Part shown: piece after piece, positions 21,386 through 30,637 of the stretch
Position numbering within the stretch: the first letter of the stretch is position 1
Layout: every line of letters begins with the position of its first letter
From: Liolophura sinensis
Taxonomy: Eukaryota > Mollusca > Polyplacophora > Chitonida > Chitonidae
Assembly: GCF_032854445.1 (NCBI RefSeq)
Contig: NC_088300.1
Span: forward strand, 39,148,458-39,212,457
Direction of reading: 5' to 3'
Length of the DNA stretch: 64,000 bases
Position numbers and translations under genes: made by a program
Notes under the pieces: model-generated
What the model was told of the DNA's origin: nothing
The model's database searches: none
What the model saw: only the letters and a program-made list of their open reading frames with translations

Positions 21386-22495
21386 ATGGCGAGGAAGTAT
21401 CCTAACCTTACCCAACCCAAGCCCTATTACCCGGGTTTTATGATTGACGAAGAAGGGCGTCTGCGACTCAAGAAATACTCCGATCTGAACCTCACCAGCA
21501 TAAACACAGGTGAACCGCTAGCCCTCTCAACACTCGCCCAGAGAGGAGGGGTTGGTGTTGTTCGGAATAAGCTGGGCTTTTAAAACTGGGGAAAGACAAG
21601 CCAGCCATCATTTCCTCCGGCAGCAGTCGCAGCCCTGGGGACTCAGAACTCGGAGTTCAGAACTCGGTGCCGTGGCCGTCGAGGCAGATACCATGGAGCT
21701 GAAGGATTTAAACCAACCAGGGAAAAAGGCCGCTGATGCTGTCCACATAATGGAAACAAGCTTGACGGATAGTGAGGTCGAGCGGACTCTTTCAACGATA
21801 AACGACCCTCCTCTTCCCATGCGAGAACTTCTGGCGCTTGAGAAGGCACTGCAGACCTCGGAAGGCGAACACGCGAATAACCTCGCCAAGCTGTCAAGTC
21901 TCGATAAGGACATCGCAAAACAAAAACAGAAGTTGGAGGAGGCCACTGATGAATTCTCCCGGCGCCGGATCGCAGACCGGATAAGGAATCTCGAGGACGA
22001 GAGGGTGGCCCGGCTCGAAGCAGCCTCTTTAACGGGTGAAGCCCTGCGCACGCAAATACGCCGCATCCTACACAAGGATACCACTCTGGCCGAGCGCGTC
22101 CGCACCCTCTTCCGGGAGCAGGGAATAACCGTGGTCTCCATTCTCACGGCAATTGGGATGGCGATCTCGACACTGGGGCTAGCGATAAAGTTGGCGCTGA
22201 CTGGCGGGCCCGGCGGGGGCATCCAGCCAACGCCACCTCCATACGACGGGCGTGGTCTTAAAGAATGGGTGAAAAAGCATCTTCAGTCCCTGGCGCGCGC
22301 CCTTGGCAAGCTGGCTGGGAAGGCTGCCGCTGGGATTTCGGGTATTATTGGCAGTATCGTGTCCTGGCTACTGAACCTTCTCGGAAAGCGGCTGGGTGGC
22401 TGGCCGATAATATCTGGGCTCTAGTCATCGCAGTAGGTGGCCTAATGCTCGTGGCTGTTCGCAAGTATTTAACGCATAGTCCACAGCAGCAGTAA
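21386..22495 (+). pseudogene. Coiled-coil plus hydrophobic-tail protein
   Basis: Three adjoining frames form one protein: MARKYPNLTQPKPYYPGFMI ... LALSTLAQRGGVGV to about 21,570; then a long charged coiled coil (LSSLDKDIAKQKQKLEEATD, DRIRNLEDERVARLEAASL); then REQGITVVSILTAIGMAIST, a Gly/Pro linker, VKKHLQSLARALGKLAGKAA, GIIGSIVSWLLNLLGK and, after a second shift near 22,395, IWALVIAVGGLMLVAVRKYL to TAA at 22,493. The coil, amphipathic helices and two or three membrane helices are typical of a membrane-active virion component (inference). A similar protein is common in invertebrate Polintons as far as I recall; function unproven. Both frameshifts are in copy 2 too. Confidence 0.65.
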
Positions 22496-23700
22496 GCCGA
22501 TACCAACTCCAGCGACAACGATGGCTGTTATCTCCGCATCGTGATTCTTTTGGTTTGGAAATAGGGGTTCATGTTTGCCTCCGGCTGCTGCAACATGCTG
22601 AACGCGCGCAGTAGGTGGTGGGACTCTTTCTTGTGGCTCAACGATCCCGTGGGAAGGTGCGCGCTTTTGCAGCACTTTAGCGTTCACACCCTAATTGGCG
22701 CCAAGCTTCTGGTCCTCTGTGGCCATGACGATTTTGTCGCCACATGGCTGATCTGCAGAAGCATGTCGCTGGGGGCCATATATAGGCCTATGCCATACAC
22801 AAAGTCTACAGCGCTCCCGGCATACTGTAGCACGTCCTGGTAGCGGTTCGCGGCAAACTGTTTTTGCGCGCCGAAGGCTGTGCCCGTGCCTAGAATACAC
22901 GCCCTTGTTTGCGCTTGGGCGCCTAAAACAGCCCACACGTATGTCCTGATGGAATCGTTTAGGCCTTCTACGCCCGGCTGCGTGAATCCTTGGCATTTGT
23001 CGACAATGAACGACGCCGAAGCCTCCTCGGCGTTCTGCTCGATGTAGTCGACGTGGAGCGCTGTAGGCTTTCCAGAGAACGACATCCTGCTCGGATCGAA
23101 GTTCCAATCACCAATGGGGCTGTAGCCCGTTCTCGTGACATAGTAATATGCCACTCCGAGGCCGTGATTCATCCCCCTGCGCCTCTAGTCTGTGTGCTTA
23201 TCTACGTGGAACTCCCTACAAATCCTCTCATAGGCCCTCTCGTCGTAGGGGTTTTTGAATGTCGCCCACGCTCTGTCTTGCGGCAGGGGGGCCTGGATCT
23301 CTTCCAAGATCCGCCTAACTTGGTAATACGCATGGAACGTGTACAGGTCCCTTATTCGTTGGTCGGGGGCGAGAAGATGGTCTTTTGCAGAGACGCCACA
23401 GCCCGTGGTTGCGCACCAGACCGCGAAGTTCACTTGGTTCTGCCAGAATTGCATAGGATTGGTGTTCCAGGCCCGAACAATTTTATTGTCGGTTATCTTT
23501 GGCAGCCGGTACTTGGCCAACACATCTGTGAACTGGACTGGAAAGGCCTTCTTTTCATCGATGTAGATGTCAAATCGCGTGAGCTGCTCTGCGTGGATTT
23601 GGATACTATGAAATGCCCCGGCCTTGTAAGTGGCCTCTCTATTGAACCTGCAAGCCTCGCTGTTCATCGTGGCTAAAATGTTCATCACATTGACTGACAT
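22469..23700 (-). pseudogene. Large conserved structural-type protein
   Basis: Start at ATG 23,700 or 23,667 (MNSEACRFNREATYKAGAFH). First piece to 23,185 has NTNPMQFWQNQVNFAVWCAT and RDLYTFHAYYQVRRILEEIQ. A TAG at 23,185-23,187 (TAA in copy 2) separates it from the second piece (GLGVAYYYVTRTGYSP ... DSIRTYVWAVLGAQAQTRA ... ILGTGTAFGAQKQF ... GIGLYMAPSDMLLQ). A frameshift near 22,740 leads to a Pro-rich linker and a C-terminal membrane helix (ITAIVVAGVGIGLLLLW) ending at 22,469. About 400 residues with one TM at the end. Recurrent in invertebrate Polintons; I do not know its function. Its tail overlaps the convergent gene at 22,495 by 27 bp. Confidence 0.65.
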
Positions 23701-24436
23701 TCTAAATGGGGCACAGCACACGCTGCCTCATGCCCTTAACAACCTCGATGGCCGCCTTAAAACCGCCCTTCGCGAGATAACATTCTACCCGGCCTGGGTG
23801 AATATCCCAGCCGGAGTGGGCTTCTTGCTTGAGGGCAAACGTGTTGAAGTGCCGACGGGCTACTACAATGTCTGTACGCTGGACAAGGACATATTCCGCC
23901 CGCATGGGGTTTCTCTGGGATTGAATGAAGCCACGGGCCGCTTAGTCCTTACCCTCCCTAGAAATGCCTTCATAATACTCCAAGAGCTTGCCCCCATCTT
24001 AGGGTTCTCCGACGGGATGACGCCCATAGGGGGGACTGTGGAGGGTGAAAAGCTACCTAACTTGGTCTCACACAAAGAAGTCTTCGTGCATTTAGATGAA
24101 CTGAGCACCTCAGAAAACGTCAGAATAACCTCAGATTTCGGTGGCGGTTCCACACTACTTAAAGCCATCGCCGTGACTGGTGAAGGGATTAACTGCGGGA
24201 AGACGGTTTCATTTCCCAACCCACAGTACAAAACCTTGCGCGCCGACTATATAACGCACTTGACCGTGGCACTTTTAGACAAAGACGGCAAGTATATGAG
24301 TATGGTGGACGCAGCTGGTCCCAGGTCTGTGTGCTTGTCTTTAAGCGACTTGGCAGATGTGTCGGAGTTCGAACTTCAAGGCCAGGAAGGTAAAATCTAC
24401 GCCTTCCAGTTTCAAAGTGGCAAGTACAACCGCTAA
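23678..24436 (+). CDS. Candidate minor capsid (penton-like) protein
   Basis: ATG 23,678 (MFITLTDILNGAQ) opens an uninterrupted 252-codon frame to TAA, the longest intact gene of the element. Sequence is rich in alternating beta-strand-like stretches (GRLVLTLPRNAFIILQELAP, KEVFVHLDELSTSENVRIT, ITHLTVALLDKDGKYM). Length, beta richness and position among capsid genes fit the single-jelly-roll minor capsid protein of Polintons, but I see no diagnostic motif, so the name is inferred. The first ATG in frame is at 23,630; I chose 23,678 because it begins a better-conserved N-terminus. Its start lies within about 10-25 bp of the divergent minus-strand gene. Confidence 0.6.
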   Translation: MFITLTDILNGAQHTLPHALNNLDGRLKTALREITFYPAWVNIPAGVGFLLEGKRVEVPTGYYNVCTLDKDIFRPHGVSLGLNEATGRLVLTLPRNAFIILQELAPILGFSDGMTPIGGTVEGEKLPNLVSHKEVFVHLDELSTSENVRITSDFGGGSTLLKAIAVTGEGINCGKTVSFPNPQYKTLRADYITHLTVALLDKDGKYMSMVDAAGPRSVCLSLSDLADVSEFELQGQEGKIYAFQFQSGKYNR

Positions 24437-25125
24437 AAAGATTACGGGGGGGGGGGGGAGGGGCAAGCAGAACCTGCCACGTTTGCTTCCCTTGAAGATG
24501 TCTCATCCACTGCAGAGCAAGAGCGCAGGAAGCCGTCTGAGGTGAATGAAGAACAAAATCTCTCATTAATTCGCTTTGAAAACCGCTTTGTTCTTACCAG
24601 AGCTCGCGACCCCGATTGGTTGATAGATGTGAAGGTGACCCCGATGTCGGTCCAGGCCACTATGGCCGATGTGAAAAACGTTTTCAACTCCGGAACCTAT
24701 TTCGTGTCGTACGTACCAGCCGGCAGCTGTTATCTAGATTGGGACAGAAGAGGCCGCTTCGTACTAATGTCGGGGCTGGGAGAGCCCGTGCGTCTTACCG
24801 CGCAAACCGATTTTAAGGCCGCACTACCACTAAACCCTGGATCTATGCTTATCTTCGACCTCATACTTGGCGCGGGCAGTCGCCGTTGCACTTTGATTAC
24901 CGGGTTGAAAATAAGGTGGCCTGCGGAGCACGATGCAAAGGATCTCAGACTTATGATCAAATTACCGGCCCAGGGCGACCCAGTCATCCGGAGCTCTCTC
25001 GAGGATATACAGGGGGCGTTTTAAATCTCGATGCAATCTATTTAGAGTTCGGCATATGCCTTCGCCGCTTTCATGTTAGTAGTCCCGATGACAATTTAGA
25101 GCTAACCGACGTTATTGATTCGTAG
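24437..25125 (+). pseudogene. Beta-rich capsid-associated protein
   Basis: No clean start: the frame enters from a poly-G tract (24,447-24,458) that has probably shifted it. It continues ASLEDVSSTAEQERRKPSEV into NLSLIRFENRFVLTRARDPD and YFVSYVPAGSCYLDWDRRG to a TAA at 25,022-25,024. Another frame then continues NLDAIYLEFGICLRRFHVSS to a stop at 25,123, so the C-terminus is frameshifted near 25,000. Strand-rich and about 200 residues; it could be a second jelly-roll or fibre-like protein. Not recognised with certainty. Directly downstream of the candidate minor capsid gene. Confidence 0.5.
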
Positions 25126-25135
25126 GACGGACAAT

Positions 25136-25787
25136 ATGGGGCGACTGTACCCGACGATCACGGATAAAGACTCCTTGGCCCCGACCGCGTCGACGATTAT
25201 GGTTGAAAACCCCTTGGCCCCGACCGCGCACGCCCATCGCCTGCAGTATATCAGCGAAACACAGAGGCAGCTTGAATCTGAGCAAGATCTCCGCCGGGCC
25301 TTGTACAAAAAGTACCGGCGTGGTGTCTTGGCCACCGAGGCCCTTGATTCAGCCATGCTCACGGCCGGTTTGGGCCTAGGGGTTGCAAGCGTGGGGCTAC
25401 TCACAACGATAATTGCAACCCCTGCTGTCTTGGCCATGGAAGCTGCGGCCCTAGCTTGCGGTGTCTTAAATGTCGCCAAAATTCGTTAGCCGCCGGCTTC
25501 ACGCAAAGGCCAAGAAACATAACGATATACGGCTGTTGGCCGAGGCCAAACTTAACAGCATCCGTGCGCAGGTATCTAAGGCATTATCTGATGGTGTTAT
25601 TTCAGACGTAGAGTTCAAGCAAATCGTTCAGGAGCTCAAGAACTACTCTGATCTGAAGCAGGAGATACGCGCCAAGTCTCGTGAGGTATTCAACACTGTA
25701 GAGATCGATGAAAGCACGAAAAAACACCTTATAGATCGCGGCCGAAAACTAGCTCGGCAAGAGCTGAAAAACGCTCTTTCCGAATGA
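25136..25787 (+). pseudogene. Small membrane protein with helical tail
   Basis: ATG 25,136 (MGRLYPTITDKDSLAPTA), a Gln/Glu helix (YISETQRQLESEQDLRRALY), then two hydrophobic stretches (AMLTAGLGLGVASVGLLTTI; TPAVLAMEAAALACGVLNVA). The frame ends at 25,489, but the overlapping frame 25,470-25,787 continues naturally with KFVSRRLHAKAKKHNDIRLL and a charged helical tail to ALSE. So one frameshift near 25,480 split an approximately 215-residue protein. Recurrent at the right end of related elements as I recall. Function unknown. Confidence 0.6.
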
Positions 25788-25875
25788 TGTTCTGGGGGGG
25801 TGCCCAGGGGGAACTTGTTTGGAACCAGGGCCACCCCCATGCTATGTCTCGAGAGCCCCGCGGTAAAAAAAATCT

Positions 25876-25970
25876 GCCCGGTGTGGGGCTCGAACCCATG
25901 GTCCAAAAAAGCAAAAGGCCTGGTTTATAGCTCAACCTGTTACCAATTAATCACCACCCTAACGGCGGGC
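25876..25970 (-). tRNA. tRNA-like sequence (or tRNA-derived relic)
   Basis: On the minus strand the stretch has a perfect B box (GGTTCGAGCCC), an A-box-like TGGTGATTAATTGG, and ends that pair for at least five bases (GCCCG with CGGGC), 95 nt apart. That is the spacing of a long-variable-arm tRNA or a tRNA-derived element. The anticodon stem is imperfect (GGTT/AACC around an 8-base loop) and no anticodon can be assigned safely. It may be a real or decayed tRNA captured by the element, or a polymerase III-type regulatory relic. Confidence 0.4.
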
Positions 25971-26471
25971 TCCGGATTTTTTTGCGCTAGCGACCCACCG
26001 TTAGGGGGGGGGGGGTAATTGGCGCTGACACATCCCACCACCATTGGGCCATCTACAACACCCCTTGGTAAGGTCTCTCTGCCTCCGAAACTGTCGAAAG
26101 TTACAGAGATTCCTTAGAAGTACATAGAGCCCGGCGCTATATGCAGGTAATGTATTCATATACTACATATACAGGAGACCAAATCCGGATTTGAGCTAAC
26201 AAACATCCTGCATAAACACAATGTCTCCAATCCTCCTAAAAATACTGGCTCTGATCAAACAAGACACGCTGAAAAAGACTGTCGGATTTATTTTTCATAA
26301 AAACCCGTAGTTTAAGCCCTATCCTGGGGAGAAAATCAGCTGAATCATCCTGTTGTGCAACACATCTGGCCTACATATAGGCTATACGCCTTATCTGTTA
26401 AATGCCAACTAGGTCGCCTCATATCAATGTGTGTATGTAGGCTAGACTTATAAATAAGCGTGTACGCCTTG
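25971..26471. other. Right subterminal region of the Polinton
   Basis: No gene seen. It starts with an AACGGCGGGC ... CCACCGTTAGGG imperfect inverted pair and a G-run (26,005-26,015), then AT-richer DNA up to the inverted repeat. The drop in GC content suggests non-coding or decayed sequence. Confidence 0.5.
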
Positions 26472-26673
26472 GCTGGGGAGGCGCCCAAGGGGGGGCCTCT
26501 ATTTGTTCTGGGGAGGGCCCCAAGGGGAGGGTGCGCCAGAACCTATAGTGTGTATACGCCTCGAGATGGGGCTGGGAGCCCCTATTTGCCAGGGGGAGGG
26601 TGTTCAGGGAATGGGGGGTTGGGAGCCTCAATTTGTTATGGGGAGGGCCCCAACCTATACTCTGCATACTACT
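26472..26673 (-). repeat. Right terminal inverted repeat, copy 1
   Basis: About 202 bp, inverted match to 12,201-12,409, ending CTCTGCATACTACT. Contains the block GGGGAGGGCCCCAA with a TCTATTTGTT/CAATTTGTTA neighbour twice, so it is itself built from short direct repeats. Better preserved than the left end. Confidence 0.9.
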
Positions 26674-26678
26674 CGAAT
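26674..26678. repeat. Target-site duplication, right
   Basis: CGAAT, same as at 12,196-12,200. Confidence 0.8.
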
Positions 26679-27628
26679 CGTATATGCATGTCGGACGAAG
26701 CTATATGTGTAACTGATGATAGTAAGCTGATAATCTGTAACGAAGACAATTTCATAACAAGTGCTTTCTATGTTCACAGGTCACCTTGTATATAAAATGA
26801 GAGATTGCCAAGGTCACTAAAAAACAATCATGGAGGTTCCGACGAGAAGCACAATTGAAAGACTATGTGGATAGGCCTATAGACAGACTGGATCAGTTTT
26901 TTGGCCGCATCTGTGAGCTTAGCATGAATTAATAATACGGATGAGAATGAAGCTGAAATGCCTTAGACTGTTTCCCATGACAATACTGTTGTCCATAAGA
27001 GGTTTTCAAACGGAGTAATCCTCCCTTCCATACTCTAACTGTTCATGGCGGAGACAATAAGAGAAAACATAGTCTAATGTTTTTGAAGACCTCGGTGGTA
27101 CTTGCCACTAATACGGCGCCGGAAATTTCGCCAATAACACGTCAGAATCGTTTGTTTACGCGGGGCACGCTAGTTTCATCCACCTATAAAGCTGACAAAT
27201 ACCAATCGACGTTGAACACTAAGCAAAAATCAAATGTAATCAGAGCTTATTTAATATTTAAAGTAATACAGTAGTCTTTTGTGCTTTTTAGAATGATATC
27301 GCATGTAGGTAAGACTCACATTCGAAAAGCTCTAGTTTTACAGCATCTGTAAGGCAGTGTATATTGATTTCTACTGCTCAGTTCTGGCCGGAACCTATTG
27401 ATAAAATATTGGCGCGACGGCGGACGGGCGAATTGTGTCGTTCTCTGAGGAGAGACTGCGTCAGATGGGGGTCTGGTTAAAGAGAGGCGATCTACAGGTT
27501 ACACCAGTGCACTCCTTACTATTTATGTATTAAATTTGTCAACTTCAACATCAAAAATATATATGCCCTAACGTTCGCGTGGTACAATGCCATACCACCA
27601 GCTGCAGCTTGCAATTTTCTTTACAATG
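26679..27628. other. Gene-free host DNA right of the Polinton
   Basis: AT-rich, no gene recognised; the longest frame (27,077-27,274) is not protein-like. Confidence 0.55.
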
Positions 27629-27897
27629 GAGGGGCCTCCGTGGCTCAGTTGGTTAGCGCGCTAGCGCAGCGTAATGACCCAGGAGTCTCTCACCAATGCG
27701 GTCGCTGTGAGTTCAAGTCCAGCTCATGCTGGCTTCCTCTCCGGCCGTACGTGGGAAGGTCCGCCGGCAACCTGCGGATGGTCGTGGGTTTCCCTCGGGC
27801 TCTGCCCGGTTTCCACCCACCATAATGCTGGCCGCCGTCGTATAAGTGAAATATTCTTGAGTACGGCGTAAAACACCAATCAAATCAAATCAAATCT
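27629..27897 (+). mobile_element. Full-length tRNA-derived SINE (best copy)
   Basis: Head GGGGCCTCCGTGGCTCAGTT (A box TGGCTCAGTTGG), then B box GAGTTCAAGTCC, then core CATAATGCTGGCCGCCGTCG, GAGTACGGCGTAAAACACC and a CAAAT tail. Use this copy as the reference for the fragments elsewhere in the window. RNA polymerase III transcribed, moved by a LINE in trans (family knowledge). Confidence 0.9.
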
Positions 27898-29116
27898 CTA
27901 CAATAGACTAAAATATCAACCTGACCACCATTTTTTGAGCTGTGGTTCCTGGAAATGAATACATAGCATTGTTAGCTCGGTAACCTCCAGGGAGGGTAGG
28001 AAGTAACACTGGCCAAAATGATTGCAGTTTTATCCAAAACAGACAAAATCCTGATATATTTTAACCACGTGCGAACTAGCAGTTCAGGAATTTATAGTGT
28101 ATCAACAACCTAAAACGTCTGTGTGCCAGTATTACCCATTTAGTTTACTTTATAGTGCGAAGGCAAATCTTAGACCCAACTGCTTGAATTGCGCATATGT
28201 AACCTACAGCAGTCCGGAATAGAATGACACGGTAACGCCAGGCGTATGGTACGGGTTAAATAACGCATTCAGTGGATTTTGTAGAGAAGAAAATCCATTG
28301 CATGCCTTGCAGCCATATATGTAATTTTCGCTCCAAATTTGTATACATTGCAGTAAAAATGGTTTAAAATCTGCTGGGTTTTAAAAACGCTTGCATATTT
28401 TTGAAATTCAAGTACAATGCTCTAATCCACATGTATACCCCCAGTAAGGGCCTCACCGAGACTTACGTGTATGCAGATTTCTAAGACTGTCCTGAGACTC
28501 GTTACATCTGGGGGCTATCAGCCTATCCGGGAACATCGTCCTGTAAGAAGTCTGGATCTGGAGGAATTGAAATCATAACCAATATACCATTATATAGATT
28601 TCCGTGTGTGTTAGCATGGGCTTTGAAATTCGAAAATCTTGCCTAAGGCCGCAGAATTGCAGAAGTATCGGGACTTGAAATTCGCTTATGACCCAGGATT
28701 ATATCAGGATTATGACACTGTATTTAATCGTTTTCTTATAACTTAATCAGCGCCATTCACTTAAATACTCTTTCAACCCACGTCTCTGCGGAAGTGTAGA
28801 GAGGTATATTATATCGGGCCTGTCCGTTTCTGTATGTCACGCTTTGGATTCCCTGCAGTAACAGTACCAACGTTTGTCTGATTTTGATAAAATACAGGTT
28901 CCTTTCGTTGAACATCAGATCTGTGTATTCTGAATTAGTTTGCTTTGTATAATGTGTATTGTCAGACTCCTTTAGGTTCACCAGAATAAAAATTAAGATG
29001 ATTTTGTGGCAGTGTTGGTTTCAGTGATTAGGGCGACCGCTTCTTATCGGTTGGAAGGATCAAGTGGTGTTACGGTTTCTGCCATTGTTTGCCATATTTT
29101 ATGTACAGCAGAGGTA
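27898..29116. other. Gene-free host DNA
   Basis: AT-rich; nothing recognised on either strand. Confidence 0.5.
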
Positions 29117-29222
29117 CTTCGGCATCATGTCTTTGTACTTCGGCATCATGTCTTTGTACTTCGGCATCATGTCTTTGTACTTCGGCATCATGTCTTTGTA
29201 CTTCCGCATCATGTCTTTGTCC
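29117..29222. repeat. 21-bp tandem repeat, five units
   Basis: Five near-perfect copies of TTCGGCATCATGTCTTTGTAC; the last has TTCCGC. Because 21 is divisible by three every frame reads as a repeated heptapeptide, which explains several overlapping short ORFs here that I do not regard as genes. Confidence 0.95.
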
Positions 29223-30299
29223 AGATCTACCTACAGGGAGGCCATATGACATCTATGCATGTGTCACATCTCGTTTTTCGTTAGCACGTATTAGGTGAAA
29301 TAAGTGCCGCTGTATGACTGCTCTTGTTAAATGTTTCCCATGTTGTCTCTTCAGAGAAAGGGAAATTGAAAATTGTTTGGTGTCCCCGGAGTTTTACGCT
29401 CGCAGCATTTAGTGTACGAGAGTACATGTATAGGCTGATGCGTCATCTGTTAACTGTAACATATAAACCTGTGAAAAATAATTTGTGTAAAATATAGTGA
29501 AGTCTGTCTAAGCAATGAACAGCATTTGTTTATATGGCCAAAGAAATGACAGTGGTGTACATACTCATTTAATAATCACAGGGTTTTGCTTCGTATTTGG
29601 CGAGGTGTGCATGATTTTCTACGTGCAAATAAGGGCTGAATAAAATATAACTGAAATGTTAACAATAGATGTTTTGTAACTTTAAAATTATAATATTTCA
29701 AAGTGAAAGAGTTTGGAACTGAAGGATAATTGGAGCTAACAATTCACATTTTGGAATATATTTCCGCATTTCTTTGTTCACATCTTTATATTTATACTTA
29801 TATTTTCTTGCTTGTGTGAGTTTACTAGTCATAGCACATGGGAACACCTGCCTGGAATTGATGGCTGAAACGAATGTGGCTACGCGCCGACAAATTATTT
29901 GATGCCAAGCTGTACGTAGTATACTGAGGCCAGCAAGGGAAGTACAGAGGTGTTCAAGGTAAGCTTATGGAACAAGACAGGGCTGTGAGAAACCTACAGA
30001 GCTAATCATTACCTTACCTTACCTTACCATAGCAGGCCTACCATAAGTACACACAAGTAGGCTATAATAGCATGTCCTGACTCCAAATGGTCAGGACTGC
30101 ACATTCTTACTCTACTTGCAGACATTCAGGTATCGGCGTAATTAAAATGTCCGTAACTTGATACAAAATGTTGGTATTACATGGTGGTCCCTGTCCCTCA
30201 TCACGTGCTGTCAAGTCACATGACCACCTACTTGCCGGGACAAGGAAGAAATTTTTTATTTTATTTTTGTTTGATCAGTACGTATATCGGAAATCAAGA
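29223..30299. other. Upstream region of the fucosidase gene
   Basis: AT-rich, with an ACCTT run at about 30,010-30,028. The promoter of the fucosidase gene should lie here but I cannot mark a convincing TATA or initiator. An in-frame ATG at 30,168 would add 44 residues before the signal peptide and is disfavoured. Confidence 0.4.
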
Positions 30300-30637
30300 A
30301 TGAATATATTGTTTGTGGTGGAGGTATTTCTCCTCGTGGCTGTGGTAAAGTGTCAGTACAAACCAACGTGGGAATCTCTAGATGCTCGGCCGCTGCCGGC
30401 CTGGTACGACGAGGCCAAGTTCGGAATATTTATACACTGGGGAGTCTTTTCGGTGCCCAGTTTTCGATCTGCATGGTTCTGGTGGGACTGGCAGGGAGTA
30501 AACGATTCTGACGTTGTAGCGTTTATGAAAAGTAATTATCCTCCTACATTCACGTATCCCGATTTTGCTCCGACATTTAAGGCTGAGTTTTTCAACCCGG
30601 AACAGTGGGCAGATGTAATACAGGCGTCCGGAGCAAG
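30300..30637 (+). CDS. Fucosidase exon 1
   Basis: ATG to AG before GTAAAC. Encodes the signal peptide and the N-terminal barrel strand with [14 protein letters not shown]. Ends with two bases of an Arg codon (ASGAR), completed by the G of exon 2. Confidence 0.93.

Larger units (their letters stand above)
12201..26673. mobile_element. Polinton/Maverick element, copy 1, complete
   Basis: A 14,473-bp self-synthesising DNA transposon/virus-like element. Both ends are seen: AGTAGTATGCAGAG at the left and CTCTGCATACTACT at the right, in inverted orientation, beginning with the 5'-AG typical of the class and flanked by CGAAT on both sides. Inside are the class-defining genes: protein-primed family B polymerase, retrovirus-type integrase, FtsK/A32-type packaging ATPase, major capsid protein and a candidate minor capsid protein, plus small conserved genes. 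The element is more GC-rich than its flanks. Most large genes are broken, so it is a relic. It is slightly shorter than the usual 15-20 kb. Confidence 0.95.

Noticed and set aside
21608-22222. 204-codon minus-strand ORF opposite the coiled-coil gene.
   Set aside because: Shadow of the plus-strand gene: low-complexity Ser/Arg composition, while the plus strand shows a proper coiled coil and conserved ends.
16148-23187. In-frame TAG in polymerase, integrase, ATPase, the Lys/Ala-rich gene and the structural gene might mean TAG is read as an amino acid.
   Set aside because: The same genes also carry frameshifts and TGA stops, one of the TAGs is TAA in the second copy, and intact neighbouring genes give no hint of recoding. 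Ordinary decay explains it.
26419-26795. ORFs across the right terminal repeat, rich in Gly and Pro.
   Set aside because: They arise from the GC-rich inverted repeat and recur in the left repeat; no gene.
29006-29298. Overlapping ORFs with heptapeptide repeats at the 21-bp array.
   Set aside because: All frames are open only because the unit is 21 bp; no protein family or start context.
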